Assembly (NCBI GenBank): GCA_002311835.1
Contig: DBZY01000082.1
Span: 6,517-24,862, forward strand
Reading direction: 5' to 3'
From: Proteobacteria bacterium UBA1148
GTDB lineage: Bacteria; Pseudomonadota; Gammaproteobacteria; Steroidobacterales; Rariloculaceae
DNA length: 18,346 nt
Part shown: in pieces, positions 6,263 through 13,933 of the stretch
Layout: every line of letters starts with the position of its first letter
Position numbering within the stretch: the stretch's first letter is position 1
Notes under the pieces: model-generated
What the model saw: the letters and a program-made list of their open reading frames with translations, nothing else
The model's database searches: none
Told to the model about the DNA's origin: nothing
Program-made: the position numbers and the translations under genes

Positions 6263-7453
6263 TTGTTTCAGAGCTTAAAACCCTTACCTCCTGACGCCAT
6301 CATCGGCATCATGGGCTTGTTCCGAGAGGATGACGATCCCTATAAGGTCGATCTCAGCGTGGGTGTATACCAGGATGAAGGTGGAAATACCCCAGTGCTG
6401 GAGTGTGTGCGTCAAGCTGAACAGCAAGTGCTAAGTGAGCAGAAAACCAAGAGCTACGTTGGAATCGCTGGTAATGCAAGTTTCAACGAGAGCGTTGAGA
6501 AAATTCTGTTCGGAGCAGATCATCCTGCGCGAAAGACTGGTCGAATCTCCTCTGTGCAGACCCCAGGGGGCAGCGGTGGGTTGAGTGTTGCTGGTCACAT
6601 GATCATTCGTGCACAGCGGGATGCACAGGTGTGGTTGAGTGACCCGTCTTGGCCGAATCATCTGCCCCTATTGCGTCTGGCAGGTTTGAGGCTTCAGCAA
6701 TACCCTTACTATGATTATAAAAATCATGGCATCGATTTTGATGCGATGATCGACACCTTTAATAAGCTAGGCGTTGGAGATCTAGTGTTGCTTCACGGTT
6801 GTTGTCATAACCCTTGTGGGGCCGACCTGTCTCGCGACCAGTGGGATAGGTTGGCAGACCTATTTGAGTCACGCGGTATTGTGCCTTTTCTCGACTTCGC
6901 TTATCAGGGTCTTGCCGAGGGTCTCGAAGAGGACGCTTATGGGGTTCGCCTGATGGCCGAGCGGCTGGATGAAGTCATCGTTGTGACTTCATGTTCGAAA
7001 AATTTTGGCCTTTATCGGGAGAGGGTGGGAATGACTAGCGTTATTTCTAAAGACGTGAAACAGGCCAAGGTTGCACAGTCTAACCTCGGTAACGTGGCGC
7101 GAGGCATCTACTCTATGCCGCCTGATCACGGGGCGGCGATAGTTAGTCGTGTATTGAATGATAATGAGTTGAGCGCAATATGGATTGAAGAGCTTGCTCA
7201 GATGAGAGAGCGCCTAAACGACTTACGGCACCTGATCGTGGATAAGCTCAATGAGCGGGGAGCGCCGCGGGACTTTTCTTTTATCGCGAGTGAACGAGGC
7301 ATGTTCTCATTTCTAGGAATATCACAGGAACAAGCGATTCGGCTACGCGAGGAGTTTCATGTTTATACGCTCGAGTCCGGCCGGATTAATGTTGCTGGTA
7401 TCAACCAGTCCAATGTTGATTACGTGGCCGATGCAATTGTTGCCATCCTTTAG
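6263..7453 (+). CDS. Class I pyridoxal-phosphate aminotransferase (aspartate/aromatic type)
   Basis: 396-residue cytosolic transaminase of the AspC/TyrB group, moving the amino group between an aspartate or aromatic amino acid and 2-oxoglutarate. Visible: KVDLSVGVYQDEGG at 28-41, YVGIAGNASFN at 65-75, the cofactor-contacting TPGGSGG at 100-106, SDPSWPNH at 126-133, HNPCGAD at 182-188, DFAYQG at 211-216, the Schiff-base Lys 246 in TSCSKNFGLYRERVG, and the carboxylate-binding Arg 374 in ESGRINVAG. The length equals the family norm. Translation starts at TTG 6263-6265: TGAGGA (6251-6256) sits 6 bases upstream, and the first residues MFQSLKPLPPDAI match the family start, whereas the next ATG would remove them. 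HNPCGAD instead of HNPTGxD and SMPPDHGA instead of SNPPxHG are small departures, so substrate preference is open. It sits 38 bases before the MFS gene. Confidence 0.9.
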   Translation: MFQSLKPLPPDAIIGIMGLFREDDDPYKVDLSVGVYQDEGGNTPVLECVRQAEQQVLSEQKTKSYVGIAGNASFNESVEKILFGADHPARKTGRISSVQTPGGSGGLSVAGHMIIRAQRDAQVWLSDPSWPNHLPLLRLAGLRLQQYPYYDYKNHGIDFDAMIDTFNKLGVGDLVLLHGCCHNPCGADLSRDQWDRLADLFESRGIVPFLDFAYQGLAEGLEEDAYGVRLMAERLDEVIVVTSCSKNFGLYRERVGMTSVISKDVKQAKVAQSNLGNVARGIYSMPPDHGAAIVSRVLNDNELSAIWIEELAQMRERLNDLRHLIVDKLNERGAPRDFSFIASERGMFSFLGISQEQAIRLREEFHVYTLESGRINVAGINQSNVDYVADAIVAIL

Positions 7454-7491
7454 TTTATTCATCAGACAGTCTTTGCGCTGTCAATAATATT

Positions 7492-8694
7492 GTGAGTTTA
7501 GCTGCTCCATATAATCGGCTGCTACTCCCGATTTATTTACCGTCTGCGCTGATGGCTATCGCCAATCAAGCGATGATTTTGCTTCTGCCGATTTATGCTC
7601 TGGAGCTAAGCGGTAGCGTGGCTTTTGCGGCACTGGTGATGGGTCTACGAGCATTTGGAGTTTTGTTGTTTGATGTGCCTGCTGGTTTATTGGTAGGGCG
7701 ATTTGGCGATAAATGGGTGCTGTTCGGAGGATTGTCGACACTGGCCATTTCTATGCTGTTTCTTGCAGCGGCAACTGAGGAATGGGTCGTCGCGCTGTGT
7801 GTCATACCTCTTGGCGCCGCCCACGCAGCATGGTTCGGGGGATGGACTTCGTACATCACTGATAGTTGTTCGCCTGATGAACGAGGCCGAGCGACTGCTG
7901 GACTCGCAGGCGTTCAACGCTTTGGCGCGTTTGCAGGGCCATTAGCCGGAGGAGTGATTGCACAGTCCTTTGGTTATCCAATTACGTTCCTCATTGGAGC
8001 GATCGTAGCCGCGACAGCCGCATTACTTTCGTTTTTATTTACGGACAATATTCATCCAGCTACACCGACAGATACTAGTCATATCAAGACCATCAGCCGG
8101 ATTCTCACGTCCAACAAGAAAACTTTTTTCACCGCGGGATTCGTAGCACTTGCCTTTCAGCTCATGCGCTCCATTCGGCAGTTGCTTATCCCACTATTTG
8201 GTGTGAGCGTAGGGCTTGACGCTGCCACGATAGGATTTATCTATGCGCTTTCTGCCGCCGTAGATATGTCTTTATTTTATCCCGTTGGCATCATCATGGA
8301 TCGGTGGGGAAGGAAGGCGACCGGGATACCCAGCATCCTATTTTTTGTCCTTGGATTGATCCTGCTTCCATTCGCCGACAGTTTTTACTCGCTGCTGGTC
8401 GTCGGATTGATACTCGGATTAGCAAACGGCCTCAGCGTTGGACTCGTGATGATCATCGGTATGGACCTTTCACCTGTGGGCGAGCGTGGGCAGTTCCTAG
8501 GTGTCTGGCGTCTTATCAGTGACGTAGGTTGGGTGAGTGGACCGCTTCTGGCAGGTATCCTAGTCGATGTGATAAGTCTGGCCGCAGCTAGTTTTTTTGT
8601 TGCGGGTATCGGATTTCTAGGGGGGGCGGTATTTCTTTTCCTCGTACCCGAGACACTACACATTGCTCGAGAGCGCCCACCGCCACCGCCTTAA
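7492..8694 (+). CDS. Major facilitator superfamily transporter
   Basis: 400-residue inner-membrane carrier with about 12 hydrophobic helices, the usual MFS size. The motif-A loop between helices 2 and 3 reads GRFGDKWVLFGG (69-80), and the pseudo-symmetric loop in the second half reads MDRWGRKATG. A charged loop (about 182-208) separates the halves. The GTG at 7492 is chosen because the first helix starts within 10 residues of it; the next ATG (7552) would cut that helix. No clear Shine-Dalgarno sequence precedes it, and it may be translated by coupling with the aminotransferase 38 bases upstream. The protein ends in a run of five prolines. The substrate (drug, amino acid or organic acid) cannot be told from sequence. 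Its stop lies 19 bases from the convergent small gene at 8714. Confidence 0.87.
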   Translation: MSLAAPYNRLLLPIYLPSALMAIANQAMILLLPIYALELSGSVAFAALVMGLRAFGVLLFDVPAGLLVGRFGDKWVLFGGLSTLAISMLFLAAATEEWVVALCVIPLGAAHAAWFGGWTSYITDSCSPDERGRATAGLAGVQRFGAFAGPLAGGVIAQSFGYPITFLIGAIVAATAALLSFLFTDNIHPATPTDTSHIKTISRILTSNKKTFFTAGFVALAFQLMRSIRQLLIPLFGVSVGLDAATIGFIYALSAAVDMSLFYPVGIIMDRWGRKATGIPSILFFVLGLILLPFADSFYSLLVVGLILGLANGLSVGLVMIIGMDLSPVGERGQFLGVWRLISDVGWVSGPLLAGILVDVISLAAASFFVAGIGFLGGAVFLFLVPETLHIARERPPPPP

Positions 8695-8713
8695 GTTGTT
8701 GTCTAGCAGAGAT

Positions 8714-8923
8714 TCAGTAATAGGCAGACGAACTTAGGTAGGGTATCGCACGATCTTTTTCATAGGACTCTAATACTCGGCGTGCCTCTTCTTCCGTTTC
8801 GTAGGGACCGCTCCAATCGTAGCGTGCATCATGCCAGTACCAACCCGGTGGCCAGGGCTGTTCGGCAAACTTTGTGGCGTACCAGGAGGAGGCCCAATAT
8901 CTTGGATTTCGTTGTTGAGACAT
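8714..8923 (-). CDS. Small Trp/Tyr-rich hypothetical protein
   Basis: 69-residue soluble protein of unknown function, very rich in aromatic residues. Segments WASSWYATKF, WPPGWYWHDARYDW and SGPYETEEEARRVLESYEK suggest a compact fold in which an aromatic strand packs on one helix; the GPY/F-TxEEA pattern is common in small uncharacterised proteobacterial proteins. The ATG at 8921-8923 has only a weak GAGA upstream. It lies 68 bases after the membrane-anchored protein on the same strand and may be the last gene of that unit. The coding call rests on the protein-like composition, its position and the absence of a competing frame on either strand. No function is proposed. Confidence 0.62.
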   Translation of the reverse strand: MSQQRNPRYWASSWYATKFAEQPWPPGWYWHDARYDWSGPYETEEEARRVLESYEKDRAIPYLSSSAYY

Positions 8924-8991
8924 GCTCGTTCTCTAGTGTTCTAGCTAGTTTTTATTCCGTGCCGACCAGACAATGGGGTCGACACGCGAAC

Positions 8992-9621
8992 CTAGAAAAT
9001 ACCGTAGTCAATAATATCGTCAAAATAGCCGTTGACGGTCAGCGTTACTACCACCGGAAACTCATTGTAGTTCAGCCAATACCAGCCATGCTCGCCGGCG
9101 AACGGGGCGACCAGAGAACCGTCATTGCCCGACCCCTCTTGATGTTCTTCATAACGCACAAAGAATTCGGGTCCGAACTCGGGGGCGTGCCCATGGAAGT
9201 CGGAGTAGATGTCGCCCCGATCGACTGTCCATGAATAGAGAATTACTTTTCCCTCGCCTAATACAGTCTTGATCTCTGTCTCTTGCTCCGCACCTATGGG
9301 GATTTGGAGGGTACGTGTTTGCGGCGGTCTTGTTTCGTCCTGGTGAACAGCAGGATTCGGTAGTGGAACCGGATCTCCAAAGTCCGGAATTTCAACCTCA
9401 GTTAATTGCTCATTTCCGCCGATAACATCACTGATTTCTATCGTCCGTGTGGGTTCTGCGTTTATTGCATTGAGACCTAGGAGTCGGCCGGTCCCGAGAG
9501 GATCGACGCCATACTCTGCCGGGAGGACGATTGTCAGCAGCAGCAATAGGCCCGCAGCTGCGGCGACCAGGATGCTTATAACCAGTCGATTATTTGATGC
9601 GGGTTGCGAAGATGTACTCAT
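8992..9621 (-). CDS. Membrane-anchored periplasmic protein (transmembrane anchor protein type)
   Basis: 209-residue protein with a short cytosolic N-terminus, one transmembrane helix (12-33, LVISILVAAAAGLLLLLTIV), then LPAEYGVDPLGTGRLLGL at 33-50, and a C-terminal beta-rich domain (about 103-205). The domain ends with VILYSWTVDRGDIYSDFHGH and FAGEHGWYWLNYNEFPVVVTLTV. The LPAEYGxDPxGxGxxLGL signature and the HGW-W segment resemble proteobacterial proteins often annotated as transmembrane anchor protein, whose function is unknown. The middle (60-100) is acidic and proline-rich, a likely linker. The ATG at 9619-9621 has AGGAGT 8 bases upstream. It follows the MacB-like permease after 84 bases on the same strand, so it might work with that envelope transporter. 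This is an inference from context. Confidence 0.75.
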   Translation of the reverse strand: MSTSSQPASNNRLVISILVAAAAGLLLLLTIVLPAEYGVDPLGTGRLLGLNAINAEPTRTIEISDVIGGNEQLTEVEIPDFGDPVPLPNPAVHQDETRPPQTRTLQIPIGAEQETEIKTVLGEGKVILYSWTVDRGDIYSDFHGHAPEFGPEFFVRYEEHQEGSGNDGSLVAPFAGEHGWYWLNYNEFPVVVTLTVNGYFDDIIDYGIF

Positions 9622-9705
9622 GTCGGGCTACTCCTTGGCGGTCATTCATGAAAAATAGTGTGACACGTTTCCAGTGGTAATTTAACTATAAGGTGTCCGA
9701 GGGAG

Positions 9706-10917
9706 CTATTCGTAACGTAAGGCATCGATGGGATCGAGTTTTGCTGCGCGTCGGGCAGGAAGAATCCCGAAGAAAAGCCCGACGCTAATACTAAAAGTGA
9801 ACGCGAGGAGGACTGATTCCGGAGATATATTCATTGCCCACCCGGCAGTACGCGACAGGAGTTCTGCCATCCCTACTCCCAAGGCGATGCCGAGTATGCC
9901 GCCGAGTAGGCACAGCAAAATTGACTCAATCAGGAATTGCAGCAGGATGTTGAGTCGAGTTGCGCCAAGGGCCATTCGAACACCTATTTCCCGAGTCCTT
10001 TCTGTAACCGATACGAGCATAATGTTCATGATACCGATACCACCAACTAATAGACTGACCCCAGCGATACTCGCTAGTAGCATGGTAAATGTTTGTTGAG
10101 CCTCTTCGCGTGTCTCAAGAAATTGCTTTCTGTCATATATCGCGAAGTCATTAGGTTGCCCGGGGAGGATTTTGTGTTCTGCACGCAGAACTCTCTCTAT
10201 ATCCACCATAGCACGCTCCATTGGGATTCCCGAGCGTACGCGAACACTGATATCTTCGAGATCCTCTGATCCCATGACACGGAATTCGGCTGTTCGCAAT
10301 GGCAGCATAACTCTCTGATCGGGGCTGTTGTAACCACTACCGACTTCTTCCAGGATGCCGATGACGGTAAAGGGTATGCCGCGCACCGAGATCCTTTGTT
10401 CTAGCAGCTCCGCTGGATTTTCAATCTCAAGTGATCTCGGAATTCCGCCACCTAGCACGGCAACCCGTTTCCGGCTGCCATCTTCATTTTCTGTGAACAT
10501 GCGGCCGTATGCTAATTGATAGTTAAATATGTCGATGTACTCGTGAGTTGTCCCGATGAGACGAACGTTTATATTCTTATTCTCATATTTGACCTGATTA
10601 CGGCTCTCAAGCGTGGGGACCACAGTCTCTATATGTTGTGCCCTTTCTTGGAGAGCCCACACGTCTTCTACTTCCAGCGTTAGCTGATCACGTGCAACAC
10701 CTCTCAAAAAGAAAGGTCTGTCTGCCGTGACATTTAGAAGATTAGCACCAAGGGCATCGATCTGCTCTTCAATCCGTTGCTGTGCCCCTGAGCCCGCAGC
10801 CAACATAGTGATGACAGCCGCAACGCCGATAATGATGCCTAGCATGGTAAGACAAGCCCGAAAAAAATTAGCTCTTATGGATTGCAGGGCGACGCGCAGA
10901 ACTTCACCAAGTAGCAT
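9706..10917 (-). CDS. MacB/LolC-type ABC transporter permease (FtsX family), ATPase not adjacent
   Basis: 403-residue inner-membrane permease of the MacB-type mechanotransmission ABC family. Layout: first helix about 18-45 (FFRACLTMLGIIIGVAAVITML), a large periplasmic MacB_PCD domain (about 46-275), then three C-terminal helices around 280-390 that form the FtsX domain with VGGIGIMNIMLVSVTERTREIGVR and the ending PARRAAKLDPIDALRYE. Full MacB carries a fused N-terminal ATPase, which is absent here, as in the split form. TAGGAG lies about 7 bases before the ATG at 10915-10917. No ATP-binding subunit and no MacA-type adaptor sits next to it: upstream is an aldehyde dehydrogenase, downstream an anchored periplasmic protein. 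The ATPase must be encoded elsewhere if the system works. The substrate is unknown. Confidence 0.9.
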   Translation of the reverse strand: MLLGEVLRVALQSIRANFFRACLTMLGIIIGVAAVITMLAAGSGAQQRIEEQIDALGANLLNVTADRPFFLRGVARDQLTLEVEDVWALQERAQHIETVVPTLESRNQVKYENKNINVRLIGTTHEYIDIFNYQLAYGRMFTENEDGSRKRVAVLGGGIPRSLEIENPAELLEQRISVRGIPFTVIGILEEVGSGYNSPDQRVMLPLRTAEFRVMGSEDLEDISVRVRSGIPMERAMVDIERVLRAEHKILPGQPNDFAIYDRKQFLETREEAQQTFTMLLASIAGVSLLVGGIGIMNIMLVSVTERTREIGVRMALGATRLNILLQFLIESILLCLLGGILGIALGVGMAELLSRTAGWAMNISPESVLLAFTFSISVGLFFGILPARRAAKLDPIDALRYE

Positions 10918-10990
10918 GCTAGGTCTCCTAGCCCGCGGAGCATCATTCTAGCTCATCAACGTGGGAATAGGTCGGGTGAGCGAGCCTTTT

Positions 10991-11035
10991 GAATTATTAA
11001 AGGGTTCCACAGTTTTGAAAGCAGCATGGAACCCT
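10991..11035 (-). terminator. Candidate intrinsic terminator after the aldehyde dehydrogenase
   Basis: On the minus strand, AGGGTTCCA (11035-11027) can pair with TGGAACCCT (11009-11001), giving a 9-base stem with a 17-base loop. It starts one base after the dehydrogenase stop and is followed by the moderately U-rich TTAATAATTC (11000-10991). The loop is long and the U-tract imperfect, so efficiency is doubtful, but the position is right and would separate the dehydrogenase from the permease gene. Confidence 0.45.
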
Positions 11036-11036
11036 A

Positions 11037-12485
11037 TTAAATCTTTGAGACACTTACTACCTGAGGTTCCATATAGCCTTTCAGTCCGAGTACAGAGTAT
11101 TGACGCCCAAGACCCGATTGTTTTGCGCCACCAAATGGTACATATGCGGATGTGGTGCGGTGTTGGTTAACCCAGGCGGTGCCCACCTCCATGCGTTCTG
11201 CTAGGGCCTTTCCGCGCTCGGTATTTGAAGTCCAGACTGAACCACTTAACCCGTATTGGGTGTTATTAGCACGCCGCAGGGCGTCTTCTGTATCTGAGTA
11301 TTTCAAGATAGGGACGATGGGACCGAATTGTTCTTCGGTCACGAGACGACTATTGTCATCGATATCGGTGACCAGCGTTGGGGGTATGAAGTAGCCTGGG
11401 GTGTTGGGAATCTTGCCCCCGCTAATGAATTTTGCACCACTTTTTTTTGTGTCTTTTAAAAGATTGGATACTTTGTCGAACTGCATTTTATTTTGTAGAG
11501 GTCCAAGTTTCGTATCGGGGTCAAGCCCATCTCCGATTTTTGCGTTACACGCTTCTTCCACTAGAGCATCGCAAAGTTTCTCGTATATGCTCTCGTGAGC
11601 ATAAATTCGCTTAATTGCCATGCAGACTTGTCCACTGTTGACGAAACAAGCAAAGAATATTTGTTTTGCAATCGCCTTGGGGTCAACATCATCAAGAACA
11701 ATGGCCGGATCATTGCCACCCAGCTCTAATGTCACACGCTTGAGTGTATCTGCCGAGCTTGACATCACCTTCTTTCCAGTAGTGACCGATCCAGTAAAAG
11801 ATATCTTGTCGATATCCTTGTGCTCTGTCATCCATTGGCCTAGATCATTACCCGCTGCCAGGATATTAACGACGCCTGAGGGGAATATTGATTGTGCAAG
11901 TTCACCCATCTTCAACGTAGTCAGCGGCGTGTAAGGTGAGGGTTTCAGAATGGTTGTGTTCCCAGTGTAGAGGGCGGATGACAGTGAACTGAGGGCCAGA
12001 GCGACTGGGGCATTCCAAGGTGTGATGATGCCCACAACACCAAGCGGACGGTAATGTAGCTCAATACGCTGATTAGCATCTTCAAGCAGCACTTCCACAG
12101 GTATTTTTATGCCTGTCATATTGTCTGCTTGCACTGTACCTCGTTCGAACTCGGCTATAGATTGATTGATTGGTTTACCTTGTTCCCGAGTCAGTAATTC
12201 ACCTAACTCATTTTGGTGTTCCCGTAACACGACAGAATATTGTTTGATGTAATCCGCACGTTCTTCAAAGGATGTGTGACTCCAATCGCCAAATGCAAGT
12301 TTGGCTGCCTCCACAGCTTTTTCCAGGTGGTCACGTCCGGCTGCGGGGCAAGTCGCAAAAATTTTCTCAGTGGCCGGGTTGATGATCTCCAGTGACTGGC
12401 TACTGCCAATCAACTCTCCGTCGATAAGGAGTGCAAAATCGTTTCTCAGTTTCAGGTCTTGTGCTCTTTCAGACATAGGTTGCAT
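11037..12485 (-). CDS. NAD(P)-dependent aldehyde dehydrogenase family protein
   Basis: 482-residue cytosolic enzyme oxidising an aldehyde to a carboxylate. Catalytic and binding residues are all visible: N158 in TPWN (155-158), K181 in KPSPYTP, the TGSVTTGK loop at 231-238, E254 in LELGG (253-257), catalytic C288 in NSGQVC (283-288) and EQFGPIVPI near 380. The length is typical of the superfamily. Similarity looks broad (succinate-semialdehyde, vanillin or betaine aldehyde-like), so the substrate is not fixed. ATG 12485 is used; a second ATG at 12474-12476 is equally possible, since neither has a clear ribosome site. The gene is divergent from the LigI-like hydrolase, with only 62 bases between them containing two inverted repeats, suggesting shared control. 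An aromatic aldehyde or sugar-acid semialdehyde is a reasonable guess. Confidence 0.92.
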   Translation of the reverse strand: MQPMSERAQDLKLRNDFALLIDGELIGSSQSLEIINPATEKIFATCPAAGRDHLEKAVEAAKLAFGDWSHTSFEERADYIKQYSVVLREHQNELGELLTREQGKPINQSIAEFERGTVQADNMTGIKIPVEVLLEDANQRIELHYRPLGVVGIITPWNAPVALALSSLSSALYTGNTTILKPSPYTPLTTLKMGELAQSIFPSGVVNILAAGNDLGQWMTEHKDIDKISFTGSVTTGKKVMSSSADTLKRVTLELGGNDPAIVLDDVDPKAIAKQIFFACFVNSGQVCMAIKRIYAHESIYEKLCDALVEEACNAKIGDGLDPDTKLGPLQNKMQFDKVSNLLKDTKKSGAKFISGGKIPNTPGYFIPPTLVTDIDDNSRLVTEEQFGPIVPILKYSDTEDALRRANNTQYGLSGSVWTSNTERGKALAERMEVGTAWVNQHRTTSAYVPFGGAKQSGLGRQYSVLGLKGYMEPQVVSVSKI

Positions 12486-12501
12486 GCACAGATCATACTA
12501 C

Positions 12502-12538
12502 CTGCATTCATGCAGAATTTTTAGCATTGAAACGCTAA
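12502..12538. promoter_or_regulatory. Divergent promoter region with two inverted repeats
   Basis: The 62-base gap between the aldehyde dehydrogenase (minus) and the LigI-like gene (plus) holds CTGCATTCATGCAG (12502-12515, 6-base arms, 2-base spacer) and TTAGC-N8-GCTAA (12521-12538). Two palindromes in so short a divergent gap suggest one regulator controlling both directions. No regulator gene is adjacent, and no clear -35/-10 pair was recognised. Confidence 0.45.
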
Positions 12539-12547
12539 CATGGGTAC

Positions 12548-13429
12548 ATGGCAACAATTCCAATGTGTAGACCACCGGATCCTGATACCCGCAAACCTGA
12601 ATACACGCTTCCTCTTGGGGCTTGTGATGCACACTGCCATATCTTTGGACCGGGTGATAAATATCCTTATGCGCCCAGGCGTAGCTACACTCCGCCTGAT
12701 GCTCCTCTTAGTAGTTTTCAGAAGTTACAGTCCGCACTAGGTCTAGAGCGAGCAGTCCTAGTGAACGCGAGCTGCTATGGGACCGACAATACAGTGATTC
12801 TAGATGCTATCGCTCAGAGCAGAGGTCAGTATCGAGGGGTGGCGAATGTTGACGATACTTTTACTGAAAAGGATTTCTTGCGGCTCGCTGAGGGAGGTAT
12901 TCGTGGTGTGCGCTTCAATTTTGTAAAGCATCTCGGTGGCGCACCGGATATGTCAGTTTTTCGCAGTATTGTCGATCGAATCAAGCCGTTTGGTTGGCAC
13001 GTAGTTCTACATTTTGATGCGACTGATCTCTTAGAGTTTAAAGATCTTTTGGATAACCTTCCAATCCCTTTCATTATTGACCACATGGGGAGGGTGCCAA
13101 CCGGAGATGGCGTGAGTCAAGTGCCCTTTGAGTTACTGCTAGATGTGGCACAGCGAGATAATTGCTGGGTGAAAATCTGTGGCGCAGAGCGTGTATCAAC
13201 AGCGGGACCACCGTTCACGGATGCAGTACCGTTTGCTCGGGCACTTCTGAAGGTCTCGCAAGACCGTATCCTTTGGGGGACTGACTGGCCTCATCCAAAT
13301 ATTAAGAAACATATGCCGAATGATGGTGATTTAGTCGATCTGATACCTCTTTTTATGCCGGATGAAGAGCTTCAGAAAAAAATCTTAATTGATAATCCTC
13401 ACCGACTCTACGGCTTTGGTATTACGTAG
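12548..13429 (+). CDS. LigI-like amidohydrolase (2-pyrone-4,6-dicarboxylate lactonase family)
   Basis: 293-residue TIM-barrel amidohydrolase (Amidohydro_2). Residues include the metal-type HCH motif at 29-31 (CDAHCHIFGP), NASCYGTDN at 73-81, GGIRGVRFNF at 116-125, IDHMGR at 177-182 with H179, and WGTDWPHPN at 243-251 with D246. These match remembered LigI of Sphingobium (DAHCHVFGP, ASCHGTDN, GIRFNF, IDHMGR, WGTDWPHPN), which opens the lactone of 2-pyrone-4,6-dicarboxylate in lignin-aromatic breakdown. The related D-galactarolactone isomerase and other lactonases share this architecture, so a sugar-acid lactone is the main alternative. The ATG at 12548 has no strong ribosome site. The gene is followed after 15 bases by TRAP transporter genes, implying that the imported carboxylate feeds this hydrolase. 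Confidence 0.85.
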   Translation: MATIPMCRPPDPDTRKPEYTLPLGACDAHCHIFGPGDKYPYAPRRSYTPPDAPLSSFQKLQSALGLERAVLVNASCYGTDNTVILDAIAQSRGQYRGVANVDDTFTEKDFLRLAEGGIRGVRFNFVKHLGGAPDMSVFRSIVDRIKPFGWHVVLHFDATDLLEFKDLLDNLPIPFIIDHMGRVPTGDGVSQVPFELLLDVAQRDNCWVKICGAERVSTAGPPFTDAVPFARALLKVSQDRILWGTDWPHPNIKKHMPNDGDLVDLIPLFMPDEELQKKILIDNPHRLYGFGIT

Positions 13430-13444
13430 AAACCGGTTGATAAG

Positions 13445-13933
13445 GTGAAAGTGTTTTCGAAACAACTCCACAATCTTTCGAGCGCGTTTGCGATTGTGGG
13501 AGGTGCAACACTAATAATTCTGGTCATCTTAGTTGTTACAAGCATCATTGGGCGTGCCATTTTTTCTAGGCCTGTACCTGGCGATTTTGAAATTGTTGCC
13601 GTCGGAACGGCAATTTCCGTTTTCTTATTTTTACCCTATTGCTATCTGCAGCAGGGTAATGTTGCGGTCGATATTTTCATTTCTCATATGCCGTCATGGG
13701 TTCAGCGCGCAATGGATATTCTCGCTGCAGTACTTTTTGGCTTCATAGCCGGTCTCTTTGCGTGGCGTATGGTGTACGGTTTTTCTGACACATTCAGTAA
13801 TGAAGATATTTCAATGATTCTTGGATTTCCTCTGTGGTTGGCATATCCGTTTGGAATAGCTTCATTCATGTTGCTCTCGGTGAGTTGTTTTTGTACAGCA
13901 ATTGCTACATTGAGAGAGTCTGATAATGAGTAG
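13445..13933 (+). CDS. TRAP transporter small membrane subunit (DctQ type)
   Basis: 162-residue inner-membrane protein with four hydrophobic helices (about 15-38, 48-68, 87-108 and 127-153), the standard DctQ size and topology. Together with the large subunit it forms the sodium-driven membrane part of a tripartite transporter for an organic acid. The conserved region around GRAIFSRPVPGDFEIVAVG resembles the family pattern of an Arg-rich helix end followed by an acidic residue. Translation starts at GTG 13445, 15 bases after the hydrolase stop, and no clear ribosome site is visible, so coupling is likely. Its stop overlaps the start of the large subunit by 8 bases. Confidence 0.9.
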   Translation: MKVFSKQLHNLSSAFAIVGGATLIILVILVVTSIIGRAIFSRPVPGDFEIVAVGTAISVFLFLPYCYLQQGNVAVDIFISHMPSWVQRAMDILAAVLFGFIAGLFAWRMVYGFSDTFSNEDISMILGFPLWLAYPFGIASFMLLSVSCFCTAIATLRESDNE

